Shown here: positions 1 to 6,967 of the stretch, one piece after another
How the letters are laid out: every line of letters begins with the position of its first letter
How positions within the stretch are numbered: the first letter of the stretch is position 1
Assembly: GCA_023423795.1 (NCBI GenBank)
Contig: JAFAEX010000154.1
Coordinates: forward strand, 1-8,390
Direction: 5' to 3'
Origin: Chloroflexota bacterium
GTDB taxonomy: Bacteria; Chloroflexota; Chloroflexia; Thermomicrobiales; UBA6265
Length of the DNA stretch: 8,390 nucleotides
The notes under the pieces: generated by a model
Database searches by the model: none
What the model was told of the DNA's origin: nothing
What the model saw: the letters and a program-made list of their open reading frames with translations, nothing else
Position numbers and translations under genes: made by a program

Positions 1-968
1 CGCTGCTGCCGATCGCGCGCAACGAGGAACTGGCGCTGCTGCTGTTGTTCGTGGCGGTCGCCGCCTTCTTCCTCGTCTTCGCGCCGGCCTCGCGTACGCC
101 GAGCACGTTCCTCGACCTGCTGCGCGACTCGTCCCCGAACCTGATCGCAGCGATCGGGCTGACGCTGTTGCTGCTCTCGGGCGAGTTCGACCTGAGCATC
201 GGCTCGATGCTGGCCTTCACCGGCGTGGCGACGGTCTGGGCGTTCAACGCCACCGACAGCATGTGGCTGGGCATCGTCGCGGGGTTACTGACCGGGCCGC
301 TGGTCGGCTCGATCAACGGCTACCTCGTCTGCGTGCAGGGCATGAACTCGTTGATGACCACGCTGGGGTCGATGTTCGCCCTGCGCGGGTTCGTCTACGT
401 CTGGACCAACAAGACGCCGGTGGTCGATGAAAACCGGTTCACGGCGTTCACGTCCTTCTACCAGTCGAGCCTGCTCGGGGTGCCGCTGCCGGGCATCCTC
501 GCGATCGTGCTGATCGCGCTGGCGTGGCTGATGGTGACGCGGACCGAGTTCGGCCGGAACATCTACGCCATCGGCGGCAACCCGACGGCGGCGCGCGTTT
601 CCGGCATCCGGGTGGACCGCAACCGGTTCCTGCTGTTCGTGCTGTCTGGCACGACGGCGGCGATCGCCGGGCTGCTGGTCGCGTCGCAAACGGGCACCGG
701 CTACTTCGACGCCGGGGTGCAGGGGTTCGAACTGATCGTGATCGCGGCGGCGGTCCTCGGCGGGGTGAGCCTGTCCGGCGGGCAGGGCAACCTGCTGAGT
801 GCGATGCTCGGCGTGCTGATCCTCGGCCTCACCGCCAAGGGGCTGCGGCTGATGGGGCTGCACACCACCCAGCAACTGATCGTCACCGGCGCGGTGATGC
901 TGCTCGCCGTCTACCTCCACGGGGTACGGCGACGGCTGCTGGTCGAGAGCCGGTCCTGGGACGCCTGA
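1..968 (+). CDS. Ribose-type (CUT2, RbsC-like) sugar ABC transporter permease, 5' end cut off
   Basis: This is the membrane-spanning subunit of an ABC importer for a pentose, hexose or related small polyol, acting in the cytoplasmic membrane. The frame is open to the left edge of the window, so the true start lies upstream. A TTG at 45 is the first start-like codon but has no well-placed ribosome binding site. Counting from that TTG (307 residues), the family signature SGEFDLSIGSMLAF is at 45-58, the cytoplasmic loop FGRNIYAIGGNPTAARVSGI that contacts the ATPase is at 169-188, and the GGVSLSGGQG motif is at 239-248. Hydrophobic segments recur along the whole chain (about 2-13, 33-44, 75-90, 150-163, 196-213, 229-241, 252-263, 278-291). 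The C-terminus is complete, ending in a short basic tail. The ATPase and binding protein that it needs are not in the window and probably lie upstream. Substrate cannot be read from the sequence. The next gene starts 21 bases on, so the two are probably cotranscribed. Confidence 0.93.
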   Translation, partial: LLPIARNEELALLLLFVAVAAFFLVFAPASRTPSTFLDLLRDSSPNLIAAIGLTLLLLSGEFDLSIGSMLAFTGVATVWAFNATDSMWLGIVAGLLTGPLVGSINGYLVCVQGMNSLMTTLGSMFALRGFVYVWTNKTPVVDENRFTAFTSFYQSSLLGVPLPGILAIVLIALAWLMVTRTEFGRNIYAIGGNPTAARVSGIRVDRNRFLLFVLSGTTAAIAGLLVASQTGTGYFDAGVQGFELIVIAAAVLGGVSLSGGQGNLLSAMLGVLILGLTAKGLRLMGLHTTQQLIVTGAVMLLAVYLHGVRRRLLVESRSWDA

Positions 969-989
969 CGCCAACTCGCGAGGAGGGAG

Positions 990-2090
990 ATGCCGGTGGC
1001 GAAGCCTGCGTGCCGGGTCGAGGAGGTCGCGCTCGGGCGCGGCGTGACCGGGCTGGTGCTGGAAAACGACGCGATCGCGGCCACGGTGCTGCCGGGCAAG
1101 GGCGGCGACATCACCTCGCTGGTGGCGAAACCCGAGGGGATCGACGTCCTCTGGCGCAGCCCGTGGGGCCTGCTGCCGCAGAACGCCGGGGTGGCGACGG
1201 CGACCGATTCGCAGGTCGCCTGGATGGACGCCTACCAGGGCGGGTGGCAGGAGATCTTCCCGTCCGGCGGCGGACCCTGCCGGCACAAGGGCGTCGAACT
1301 GAATTTTCACGGGGAAGCATCCACCTCGGCGTGGGATGTCGAGATTGTCCAAGGCGAAGGCGACGCGGCGGAGGTGCGGTTGTCGGTCCGGTTGCGGCGC
1401 AGCCCCTTCCGGATCGAGCGGACGATGCGCGTCGAGGCGGGCAGGGCGGCGCTGCTGATCCGGGAGCGGATCACTAACGAGGGCGGCGAGCCGATGGAGT
1501 TCATGTGGGGCCACCACCCCGCCTACGGTGCGCCGTTCCTCTCCGGCGCCTGCCGGATCGAGACGAACGCGCACTCGATCCGCGCCGACGACGGGCTGGA
1601 CGGGCCGCACAACCCGCTCACCCCGGACGCGCAGTACGCCTGGCCGAACGCGGAGCGGAACGGGCAGGCGATCGATCTGTCCCGCGTGCCGGCGGAGGGC
1701 GGCGAACCGCGCCACGCATTGGCCTACCTCGGGGATTTCGCGGGCGACCACGGCTGGTACGCCATCACCAACCCCGACCTAGGGCTGGCGGTCGGGCTGG
1801 CATGGCCGACGATCGTCTTCCCCTTCGCCTGGTTCTGGCAGGAGATGGGCGCGACCTCCGGCTACCCGTGGTACCGCGGGGTCTACGTGATGGCGATCGA
1901 ACCGTTCACCTCCTGGCCGGGGCAGGGATTGACGGCGGTGATGGAGAAATCCGGCACCCACCGCGCGCTCGGTCCCGGCGAGACGATCGAGGCGGACCTG
2001 GCAGCGGTGCTGCACCGGGGCACGAGCGGCGTCGCCGACATCGCCCTCGACGGGACGGTGACGGAGCGCGGGCAGGAGGAGCCGAAGTGA
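990..2090 (+). CDS. Aldose 1-epimerase (galactose mutarotase-like) family protein
   Basis: Family members interconvert alpha and beta anomers of aldoses in the cytoplasm. The 366-residue length suits a one-domain mutarotase-like beta-sandwich. An N-terminal strand pattern carries LPGKGGDITSL (34-44), where the family typically has a Gly-rich turn. GGWQEIFPSGG (84-94) follows, then WGHHPAYGAPF (173-183), whose histidines fit the catalytic acid position. MAIEPFTSWPG (301-311) has Glu304 at the place of the family's catalytic base. The assignment is by these motifs and the general pattern; specificity is unknown. The ATG at 990 has AGGAGG at 981-986 only 3 bases upstream. The in-frame GTG at 996 would have a more usual 9-base spacing, so the real start may be 996. 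The gene ends in a 4-base overlap with the lactonase gene, which implies translational coupling. Next to a sugar permease, lactonase and dehydrogenase, it most likely prepares the imported sugar's anomer for oxidation. Confidence 0.82.
   Translation: MPVAKPACRVEEVALGRGVTGLVLENDAIAATVLPGKGGDITSLVAKPEGIDVLWRSPWGLLPQNAGVATATDSQVAWMDAYQGGWQEIFPSGGGPCRHKGVELNFHGEASTSAWDVEIVQGEGDAAEVRLSVRLRRSPFRIERTMRVEAGRAALLIRERITNEGGEPMEFMWGHHPAYGAPFLSGACRIETNAHSIRADDGLDGPHNPLTPDAQYAWPNAERNGQAIDLSRVPAEGGEPRHALAYLGDFAGDHGWYAITNPDLGLAVGLAWPTIVFPFAWFWQEMGATSGYPWYRGVYVMAIEPFTSWPGQGLTAVMEKSGTHRALGPGETIEADLAAVLHRGTSGVADIALDGTVTERGQEEPK
2074..2079 (+). promoter_or_regulatory. Ribosome binding site fixing the GTG start of the lactonase gene
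   Basis: AGGAGG lies inside the end of the epimerase gene, 7 bases before the GTG at 2087. It supports that GTG over the in-frame ATG at 2129 and over the much longer upstream open frame. Confidence 0.75.
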
Positions 2091-2965
2091 GCGACCGGAA
2101 CGGGCTGCCGGCCGACCGCCCACGATTGATGGAACTGGACGACTTCGAATCGTTCGCCGACGGGCTGGACCACCCGGAAGGGGTCGCCTGCGGCCCGGAC
2201 GGCACGATCTGGGCGGGCGGTGAGGCCGGGCAGGTCTACCGCGTCTCGCCGGATGGCGCGGTCGAGGAGGTGGCCAACACCGGCGGGTTCGTTCTCGGGA
2301 TGTGCCACGACGCGGCCGGGCGCATCTACGCCTGCGACAACGGGCGGCACGAGGTGGTCCGAGTCGGGCTGGACTGGTCGGTGGAGACCTACAGCGCGGG
2401 CGCGCCGGACCGCCCGATGCGGACGCCGAACTATCCGGTGTTCGACGCCGACGGCAATCTCTACGTCTCCGACTCCGGCAGTTGGCAGGGCGACGACGGC
2501 TGCGTCTTCGTGGTCCGCCCCGGCGGCGCGACGGAGGTGCTGACGACGGAAGCGAGCGCGTTCCCGAACGGGATGGCGCTGGACCCGGCCGGCGAACAAC
2601 TCTACGTCGTGCTCTCGCTGCTGCCCGGCGTGGTGGCGGTCGATCTGCGGCCGGGCGGCGGGCTGCGGGTCGAGACCGTAGTGGAGATGCCGCACACCGT
2701 GCCGGACGGGTTGGCGTTCGACGCCGAAGGCAACCTCTTCATCTCCTGCTACTCCCCCAGCGCGATCTACCGGCTGACGCCAGACGGCGACCTCGCCCTG
2801 GTGGCGGAGGACTGGCAATCGACGCTGCTGGCCGCGCCAACCAACATCGCGTTCTGCGGCCCGGAGCGAAAGTCGCTTGTCGTCGCCAGCCTCGCCCGCT
2901 GGCACCTGGCGCGGGCCGAGATGGCCGTCGCCGGGCATCCGCTGCACTACCCCGCGCTGCCGTAG
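2087..2965 (+). CDS. SMP-30/gluconolactonase/LRE family lactonase
   Basis: This is a predicted cytoplasmic six-bladed beta-propeller that hydrolyses a sugar lactone to the free aldonic acid using one divalent metal ion. With the GTG start it has 292 residues, the normal size for the family. The four expected metal/substrate positions can be seen: Glu31 in HPEGV, Asn115 in TPNYP, Asn161 in FPNGMALDP and Asp207 in VPDGLAFD. Repeated blade motifs of the form 'D-x-x-G-x-(I/L)-(W/Y/F)' occur at about 38-42, 75-81, 120-126, 166-173 and 212-218. No signal peptide is seen. The start overlaps the epimerase stop (GTGA at 2087-2090), so the two genes are probably translated as a coupled pair. The natural partner reaction is oxidation of a sugar to its lactone, which the SDR encoded 46 bases downstream could supply. 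Some members of this fold are arylesterases or strictosidine-synthase-like, but the sugar context favours lactonase. Confidence 0.9.
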   Translation: MSDRNGLPADRPRLMELDDFESFADGLDHPEGVACGPDGTIWAGGEAGQVYRVSPDGAVEEVANTGGFVLGMCHDAAGRIYACDNGRHEVVRVGLDWSVETYSAGAPDRPMRTPNYPVFDADGNLYVSDSGSWQGDDGCVFVVRPGGATEVLTTEASAFPNGMALDPAGEQLYVVLSLLPGVVAVDLRPGGGLRVETVVEMPHTVPDGLAFDAEGNLFISCYSPSAIYRLTPDGDLALVAEDWQSTLLAAPTNIAFCGPERKSLVVASLARWHLARAEMAVAGHPLHYPALP

Positions 2966-3011
2966 CGGCGGCACGCGATTGCTGGATCACATCGGGAGGG
3001 AACCCAGCACG

Positions 3012-3803
3012 ATGGATCGGAACAGGCGGTTCGTTGACAAGGTCGTGATCGTTACCGGCGGCGGCAGCGGGCTCGGCCGGGCCGGCGCGATCGCGTTCGC
3101 CCGCGAGGGCGGCGCGGTGGTCATCGCCGACGCCAACGAGGCCGGGGCGCGGGCAACCGCCGACGCCATCACCGAGGCGGGCGGGCGGGCGCTGGCCGTC
3201 CGCTGCGACGTGCGGGACCCGGAACAGGTGCGGGACGCCGTCGCCGCCGCGGTGGACGCCTTCGGCGGGGTGGACGTGCTCTACAACAGCGCCGGCGTCG
3301 TCCGCTACGGCACGGTCGAGGAACTGACGCTCGAAGACTGGGAGTTCCAGGTCGGGATCAACCTCACCGGGTCGTTCCTGACCTGCAAGTACGCGATCCC
3401 GGAGATGCGCAAGCGCGGCGGCGGCGCGATCGTCAACACGGCCTCGGTGCAGGCGTTCGCCTCGCAGAAGACGGTGGCGGCGTATGCGGCGTCGAAGGGC
3501 GGCGTTGTGAGTTTCACGACGACGGTCGCGCTGGACCACGCCAGCGAGAACATCCGCTGCACGTGCATCGCGCCCGGCTCGATCCGCACGGCGATGCTGG
3601 AGGACGCCGCCAACACCTTCGGCTCGGACGACCCGGAAGCGGCGATCCGCGAATGGGGCCGTCTGCACCCGCTGGGCCGGGTCGGGACGGCGGAAGAGGT
3701 CGCCAACCTCGTGCTCTTCCTCGCCAGCGACGAGGCCGCTTTCTGCACCGGCGGTTGTTATCGCGTCGATGGCGGGCTGCTATCGCCGCTGTTCAACGGA
3801 TGA
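3012..3803 (+). CDS. Short-chain dehydrogenase/reductase (classical SDR), probable sugar or polyol dehydrogenase
   Basis: This is a 263-residue NAD(P)-dependent oxidoreductase with a Rossmann fold and all classical SDR marks. TGGGSGLG (15-22) is the nucleotide-binding loop and Asp40 ends the second beta strand, which favours NAD(H) over NADP(H). CDV (65-67) contacts adenine, and NSAG (92-95) takes the place of NNAG. The catalytic tetrad is Asn117, Ser145, Tyr158 and Lys162 (YAASK at 158-162), followed by PGSIRTAM (188-195). The C-terminal CTGGCYRVDGG (245-255) is typical of the family. The ATG at 3012 is preceded by GGGAGGG at 2994-3000, a rather long 11-base spacing; the longer open frame from 2877 overlaps the lactonase and lacks SDR homology before this ATG. 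Substrate cannot be told from the fold. Its place after the mutarotase and lactonase suggests oxidation of a sugar or sugar-derived alcohol; a role on the CoA thioester made by the downstream genes is an alternative. Confidence 0.92.
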   Translation: MDRNRRFVDKVVIVTGGGSGLGRAGAIAFAREGGAVVIADANEAGARATADAITEAGGRALAVRCDVRDPEQVRDAVAAAVDAFGGVDVLYNSAGVVRYGTVEELTLEDWEFQVGINLTGSFLTCKYAIPEMRKRGGGAIVNTASVQAFASQKTVAAYAASKGGVVSFTTTVALDHASENIRCTCIAPGSIRTAMLEDAANTFGSDDPEAAIREWGRLHPLGRVGTAEEVANLVLFLASDEAAFCTGGCYRVDGGLLSPLFNG

Positions 3804-3805
3804 CG

Positions 3806-3837
3806 AGTCGAGAAGTCGAGAAGTCGAGAAGTCGCGA
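3806..3837 (+). repeat. Short tandem repeat, 8-base unit AGTCGAGA, four copies
   Basis: Copies lie at 3806-3813, 3814-3821 and 3822-3829 (identical) and 3830-3837 (one change, AGTCGCGA). The array begins 3 bases after the SDR stop codon and is non-coding. It is too short and lacks spacers, so it is not a CRISPR array. Confidence 0.95.
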
Positions 3838-3862
3838 TTCGGCACCCGACCACCACCCGCCA

Positions 3863-3893
3863 CACGTAGCACGTAGCACGTAGCACGTAGCAC
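3863..3893 (+). repeat. Short tandem repeat, 7-base unit ACGTAGC, four copies
   Basis: Exact copies lie at 3864-3870, 3871-3877, 3878-3884 and 3885-3891. The 7-base period extends one base to the left and two to the right of the copies. It starts 26 bases after the 8-base array and ends 11 bases before the ribosome binding site of the CoA-transferase gene. Function unknown; possible slippage-prone or dispersed intergenic element. Confidence 0.95.
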
Positions 3894-3921
3894 CGGATCG
3901 TTACAGGAGACGCCAGAAAAC

Positions 3922-5109
3922 ATGGCCGGACCGCTCACGGGACTCGTCGTCGCGGACTTCACGCAACTCGCGCAGGGGCCGTTCGCCACGCAAATGCTGG
4001 GCGACCTCGGGGCCGAGATCGTCAAGATCGAGCCGCCCAAGGGCGACTGGATGCGCCATTGGAGCATGGCGAACCTGTATGTGGGCGGCGAAGGGGCGTC
4101 GTTCCTCTCCTTCAACCGCAACAAGCGCAGCCTGACGCTCGACCTGAAGAACCCGGCCGGCGTGGAGGCGGCGCTGCGATTGTGCGACCGCGCCGACGTG
4201 GTGATCGAGAACTTCCGGCCGGGCGTGATGGAGCGGCTCGGGCTCGGGTACGAGACGCTGGCCGAACGCAACCCGCGGCTGGTCTACTGCGCTTCCTCCG
4301 GCTGGGGCCAGGACGGGCCGTACGTGAAGCGGCCGGGGCAGGACCTGCTGGTTCAAGCCGTCGCGGGCGTCGGCTGGCTGAACGGCGACGCCGACGAGCC
4401 GCCGCGCGGGGTCGCCGTCGGGCTGGCCGATTTCACCGCCGGGTTCCACATCGTCTACGGCGTACTGGCGGCGCTCTACGCCCGGGAGCACACCGGGCGC
4501 GGCCAACGGGTGGACGTCAACCTGCTCAACTCGATCATGAACCTCCACATCCAGGAACTGAGCCTCTACCTGAACGGGGCCGGGCTGCCGGAGCGCAGCC
4601 GAAGCGGCATCCCCGGCGCGTACCTCGGCGCGCCCTACGGGTTCTACGAGACGAAGGACGGCTACATCGCCATCGCGATGAACCGGGTGGACAAACTCGC
4701 CCGGCTGGTCGGCGTGCCGGGGTACGAGGACCGCCCGGAATCGCAGATCATGGAGGGCCGGGACGAGGTCCGGGCCGATTTCCAGCGCGGCTTCCTCCAG
4801 AAGACGACGCAGGAGTGGCTCGACATCCTCCTGCCCGAGGACATCTGGTGCGCGCAAGTCAACGACTTCGCGGGCGTGGAGCACGACCCGCAGGTGGCGG
4901 CCAACGAGATGATCGTCGCGTGGGAGCACCCGACGGCGGGCACGGTGCGCGGCGTCGGCATCCCGGTCAAGTATTCGGAGACGCCCGGCGCGGTCGAGCG
5001 GCCGGCGCCCCTGCTCGGGCAGCACACCGAGGAGTTGCTCCGCGAGTTCGCCGGCTACTCCGACGAGGAGATCGCCGACCTGCGGCAGGCGGGAGCGCTC
5101 GGGCGGTGA
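3922..5109 (+). CDS. Family III CoA-transferase (CaiB/BaiF type)
   Basis: Family III enzymes move CoA between a donor thioester and an acceptor carboxylate in the cytoplasm, working as interlaced ring-shaped dimers. The 395-residue length is standard. The N-terminal GPLTGLVVADFTQLAQGPF (3-21) and the following GDLGAEIVKIEPPKGDWMR (27-45) are the family's hallmark CoA-binding region. NFRPGVMERLGLGYETL (97-113), SGWGQDGPY (126-134) and TGRGQRVDV (in the 190s) are also typical. Asp170 in LADFTAG matches the catalytic aspartate (Asp169 of formyl-CoA transferase). The ATG at 3922 is 11 bases after AGGAGA. The gene overlaps the next by 4 bases (GTGA at 5106-5109), which implies coupled translation and a shared pathway with the fused CoA-enzyme. 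Members act on formate/oxalate, carnitine, succinate, mesaconate, bile acids and others, so the substrate cannot be named. Nearby sugar genes suggest a sugar-derived acid. Confidence 0.95.
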   Translation: MAGPLTGLVVADFTQLAQGPFATQMLGDLGAEIVKIEPPKGDWMRHWSMANLYVGGEGASFLSFNRNKRSLTLDLKNPAGVEAALRLCDRADVVIENFRPGVMERLGLGYETLAERNPRLVYCASSGWGQDGPYVKRPGQDLLVQAVAGVGWLNGDADEPPRGVAVGLADFTAGFHIVYGVLAALYAREHTGRGQRVDVNLLNSIMNLHIQELSLYLNGAGLPERSRSGIPGAYLGAPYGFYETKDGYIAIAMNRVDKLARLVGVPGYEDRPESQIMEGRDEVRADFQRGFLQKTTQEWLDILLPEDIWCAQVNDFAGVEHDPQVAANEMIVAWEHPTAGTVRGVGIPVKYSETPGAVERPAPLLGQHTEELLREFAGYSDEEIADLRQAGALGR

Positions 5110-6875
5110 GCGAGACGATCCACTCCCCCACGAATCGTCCGCTGTTCGGCTCGCTCGACGATCTGGCCGCGCTCGTGCCCTCGGGCTGCCGGATCGGCTT
5201 CGGCGGGTTCCACTTTTCGCGCCTGCCGATCGCGCTGGTGCGGGCGGTCATCGCCGCGGGCGCCCGTGCCCTCGACTACGTGAGTTGGGGCGGCGGGCTG
5301 GCGCTGGAGATGCTGCTGGAGGCGGACGCGGTCCGCTCGCTGGCGCTGTGCTTCGACAACCTCGACGTGTTCGGGCTCGCGCCGCGCTTCCGGGCGGCGG
5401 TGGAAAGCGGGCGCGTGCCGGTGCAGGACTGGACCGCGCTGGGCATGATCCAGGGGTTTCAGGCGGCGCGCGACGGCGTGCCGTCGCTGGCCTTCCCTCC
5501 CCCGCTCGGCTCCGAGATCGTGGCGCGGTCGGGGTTCGCGCGCCTCCATGCCGACCCGCTGACGGGTCGGGAGGTGGCGTCCGTTCCGGCACTGCCGCTG
5601 GACGTCTTCCTGCTGCACGCCCAGCGGGCCGACGCGGACGGCAACGTCGAGATCCGGGGTGCACGCGGGCTGGATACCAGTTGCGTCTTCGCGGCGAAGC
5701 GGGTGCTGGTGACGGTCGAGGAGACCGTGCCGGCGGGCGTGCTCGGACGGGATGCCGCACCGCACGCCTTCGTGCTGCCGCGCTCCTTCGTGACGGCCAT
5801 CGCGGAAGCGCCGTTCGGGGCGTGGCCGACCGCCTGTCTTCCCGCCTATCCGACCGATTACGCGGCCCTGCGCGAACTGCTGGCCACCGAGCGGCTGGCC
5901 GTTTCCACGCCGACGCCGGAACGCCGGCAATGGCTGGGCGCGGCGGCGGCGATCCCGGCCGAACGGGTAACGGGAGCGGCGCTGCGGATCGCGGCGGACC
6001 CGGCAGCGCATGGCGATGCCCCGGCGACCCCGGCCGAGGTGATGATCGGCTGGATCGCCTCGACCATCGACGACGACAGCATCTGCTCGGTCGGCTCGGT
6101 GTCGCCGCTGGCGACGGTCGCCTACCTGCTCGCCAAACGGACGCACGCGCCGAACCTGGTGCTGATGACCTCCAACGGCGGCCTGATCGACGTGGCCGGG
6201 CGGCCGATGGCGCTCGCGCTCGCCGAATCGCTCGACCAGCAGACGGCGGCGACCCACTGCGGTGGAGACGACAGTTACCGTTGGTACTACCAGCGCGGGC
6301 GGGTGACGCACGAGGTCGTCAGCGCGGCGCAGGTCGATCGGCGCGGCGCGACCAACACGGTCGAGGTGACGTCGCCGAGCGGCCGCCGGATTCGGCTGCC
6401 GGGGCAGGGCGGGATGGCCGACGTGGCCAACATGCACCGGCACCTCATCCTCTACCTGCCGCGCCACTCGCCGCTGGCGCTGGTCGAGCGCGTCGAATAC
6501 GCCTCGGCCGCGCGGGGTCTGCTGACGGCGGATCAACGGATCGCGGCGGGTTACCAGCCGGGCGAGGTGCTGCTGGTGACGAACCTCGGCGTCTTCCGGA
6601 TGGACCACGACGACCGCGAACTGGTGCTGGAATCGCTGCAGCCCGGCGTGACGCTGGACGAGGTGCGGGAGGCGACGGGGTTCGAGGTGCGCGTGTCGCC
6701 GTCGCTGGCGGAAACGCCGACACCGGATGCGGCAACGCTGCGGCTGATCCGCGAGGAGATCGACCCGCTCGGGATGCGCGACCTGGAATTCGTCGCGGGC
6801 CGGGAGCGCGGACCGCTGCTGGACCGGATCATCGCCGCCGAGGAACGGGCGATCGACGCACTGCTGGCGGGGTGA
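5106..6875 (+). CDS. Fused alpha+beta glutaconate CoA-transferase/IpdAB-like enzyme, probable CoA-thioester hydrolase or lyase
   Basis: This 589-residue protein joins in one chain the two subunits usually made as separate proteins (GctA/GctB, IpdA/IpdB). The A half (about 12-290) has FGGFHFSRLP (32-41), HAQRADADGNVEIRG (171-185), VTVEETVP (202-209) and EAPFGAWPTACLPAYPTD (234-251), matching GctA-type alpha subunits. A linker of about 15 residues (292-308) rich in Ala and Pro leads to the B half (about 309-565), with AKRTHAPN (343-350), THCGG (383-387), VTNLGVFRMD (491-500) and LRLIREEIDPLGMRDLEF (545-562), typical of GctB/IpdB. In GctB the glutamate that carries CoA follows the APN-like stretch in a V-E-S-G context. 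Here the stretch is LMTSNGGLID (353-362), with no Glu, so a standard ping-pong transferase reaction is unlikely. IpdAB also lacks it and hydrolyses a ring-derived CoA thioester. The GTG start overlaps the CaiB stop, with GGGAG at 5091-5095, and suggests tight coupling. Substrate unknown. Confidence 0.85.
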   Translation: MSETIHSPTNRPLFGSLDDLAALVPSGCRIGFGGFHFSRLPIALVRAVIAAGARALDYVSWGGGLALEMLLEADAVRSLALCFDNLDVFGLAPRFRAAVESGRVPVQDWTALGMIQGFQAARDGVPSLAFPPPLGSEIVARSGFARLHADPLTGREVASVPALPLDVFLLHAQRADADGNVEIRGARGLDTSCVFAAKRVLVTVEETVPAGVLGRDAAPHAFVLPRSFVTAIAEAPFGAWPTACLPAYPTDYAALRELLATERLAVSTPTPERRQWLGAAAAIPAERVTGAALRIAADPAAHGDAPATPAEVMIGWIASTIDDDSICSVGSVSPLATVAYLLAKRTHAPNLVLMTSNGGLIDVAGRPMALALAESLDQQTAATHCGGDDSYRWYYQRGRVTHEVVSAAQVDRRGATNTVEVTSPSGRRIRLPGQGGMADVANMHRHLILYLPRHSPLALVERVEYASAARGLLTADQRIAAGYQPGEVLLVTNLGVFRMDHDDRELVLESLQPGVTLDEVREATGFEVRVSPSLAETPTPDAATLRLIREEIDPLGMRDLEFVAGRERGPLLDRIIAAEERAIDALLAG

Positions 6876-6967
6876 GGCGGCGGGCGCGTCGTTGCTCATC
6901 GGGGTTGGCCGTTACCACCGGCCGCGCCGCGCGCGGCATCGATGCCGAGGGATGCAGGGAGGGACGA
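6876..6967 (+). other. Intergenic spacer before the solute-binding protein gene
   Basis: This 92-base gap holds a short G+C-rich hairpin (GGCCG at 6907-6911 pairing with CGGCC at 6919-6923), a perfect 12-base palindrome (6935-6946) and the ribosome binding site AGGGAGG (6956-6962). No poly-T terminator or clear promoter is seen. Confidence 0.5.
6935..6946. promoter_or_regulatory. Perfect 12-base palindrome GGCATCGATGCC, possible operator
   Basis: The palindrome lies 21 bases before the ATG of the solute-binding protein gene and just ahead of its ribosome binding site, a position where a dimeric repressor could act. In G+C-rich DNA such a palindrome can arise by chance, and no regulator gene is in the window. 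Confidence 0.3.

Larger units (their letters stand above)
3804..3921 (+). other. Intergenic spacer between the sugar-oxidation and CoA modules
   Basis: The 118-base gap is the longest between genes here. It is mostly taken up by two short tandem repeats, described separately, and ends with the ribosome binding site AGGAGA (3905-3910) of the CoA-transferase gene. I see no clear -35/-10 promoter pair and no hairpin with a T-run that would mark a terminator. The downstream genes may be read through from the upstream ones or have an unrecognised promoter. Confidence 0.6.

Noticed and set aside
285..1751. A 488-codon open frame on the minus strand
   Set aside because: It lies opposite the permease and epimerase genes. 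Its translation is rich in Arg, His, Gln and Pro with no family motif, as expected for the reverse of G+C-rich codons.
1505..2086. N-terminal extension of the lactonase frame back to 1505
   Set aside because: This part is an Arg/Pro-rich out-of-frame reading of the epimerase gene. The GTG at 2087 has a good ribosome binding site and gives the normal family length.
3806..3893. Possible CRISPR array
   Set aside because: The units are 7-8 bases with no spacers. Real arrays have repeats of about 24-40 bases separated by unique spacers.
4059..5105. Extension of the fused CoA enzyme upstream to make a 938-residue protein
   Set aside because: The extra part overlaps the CaiB gene in another frame and reads as Arg/Gly-rich shadow sequence. 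The GTG at 5106 is placed exactly in a start/stop overlap.
5055..6899. A 614-codon open frame on the minus strand opposite the fused CoA enzyme
   Set aside because: The + strand frame has clear conserved motifs across its whole length. The minus frame has only low-complexity Arg/His/Gln-rich sequence.
5285..6967. Extension of the solute-binding protein frame upstream, which might have supplied a signal peptide
   Set aside because: The in-frame sequence before 6968 is Arg/Gly-rich shadow of the fused gene, with no hydrophobic leader. The ATG at 6968 has a strong ribosome binding site.
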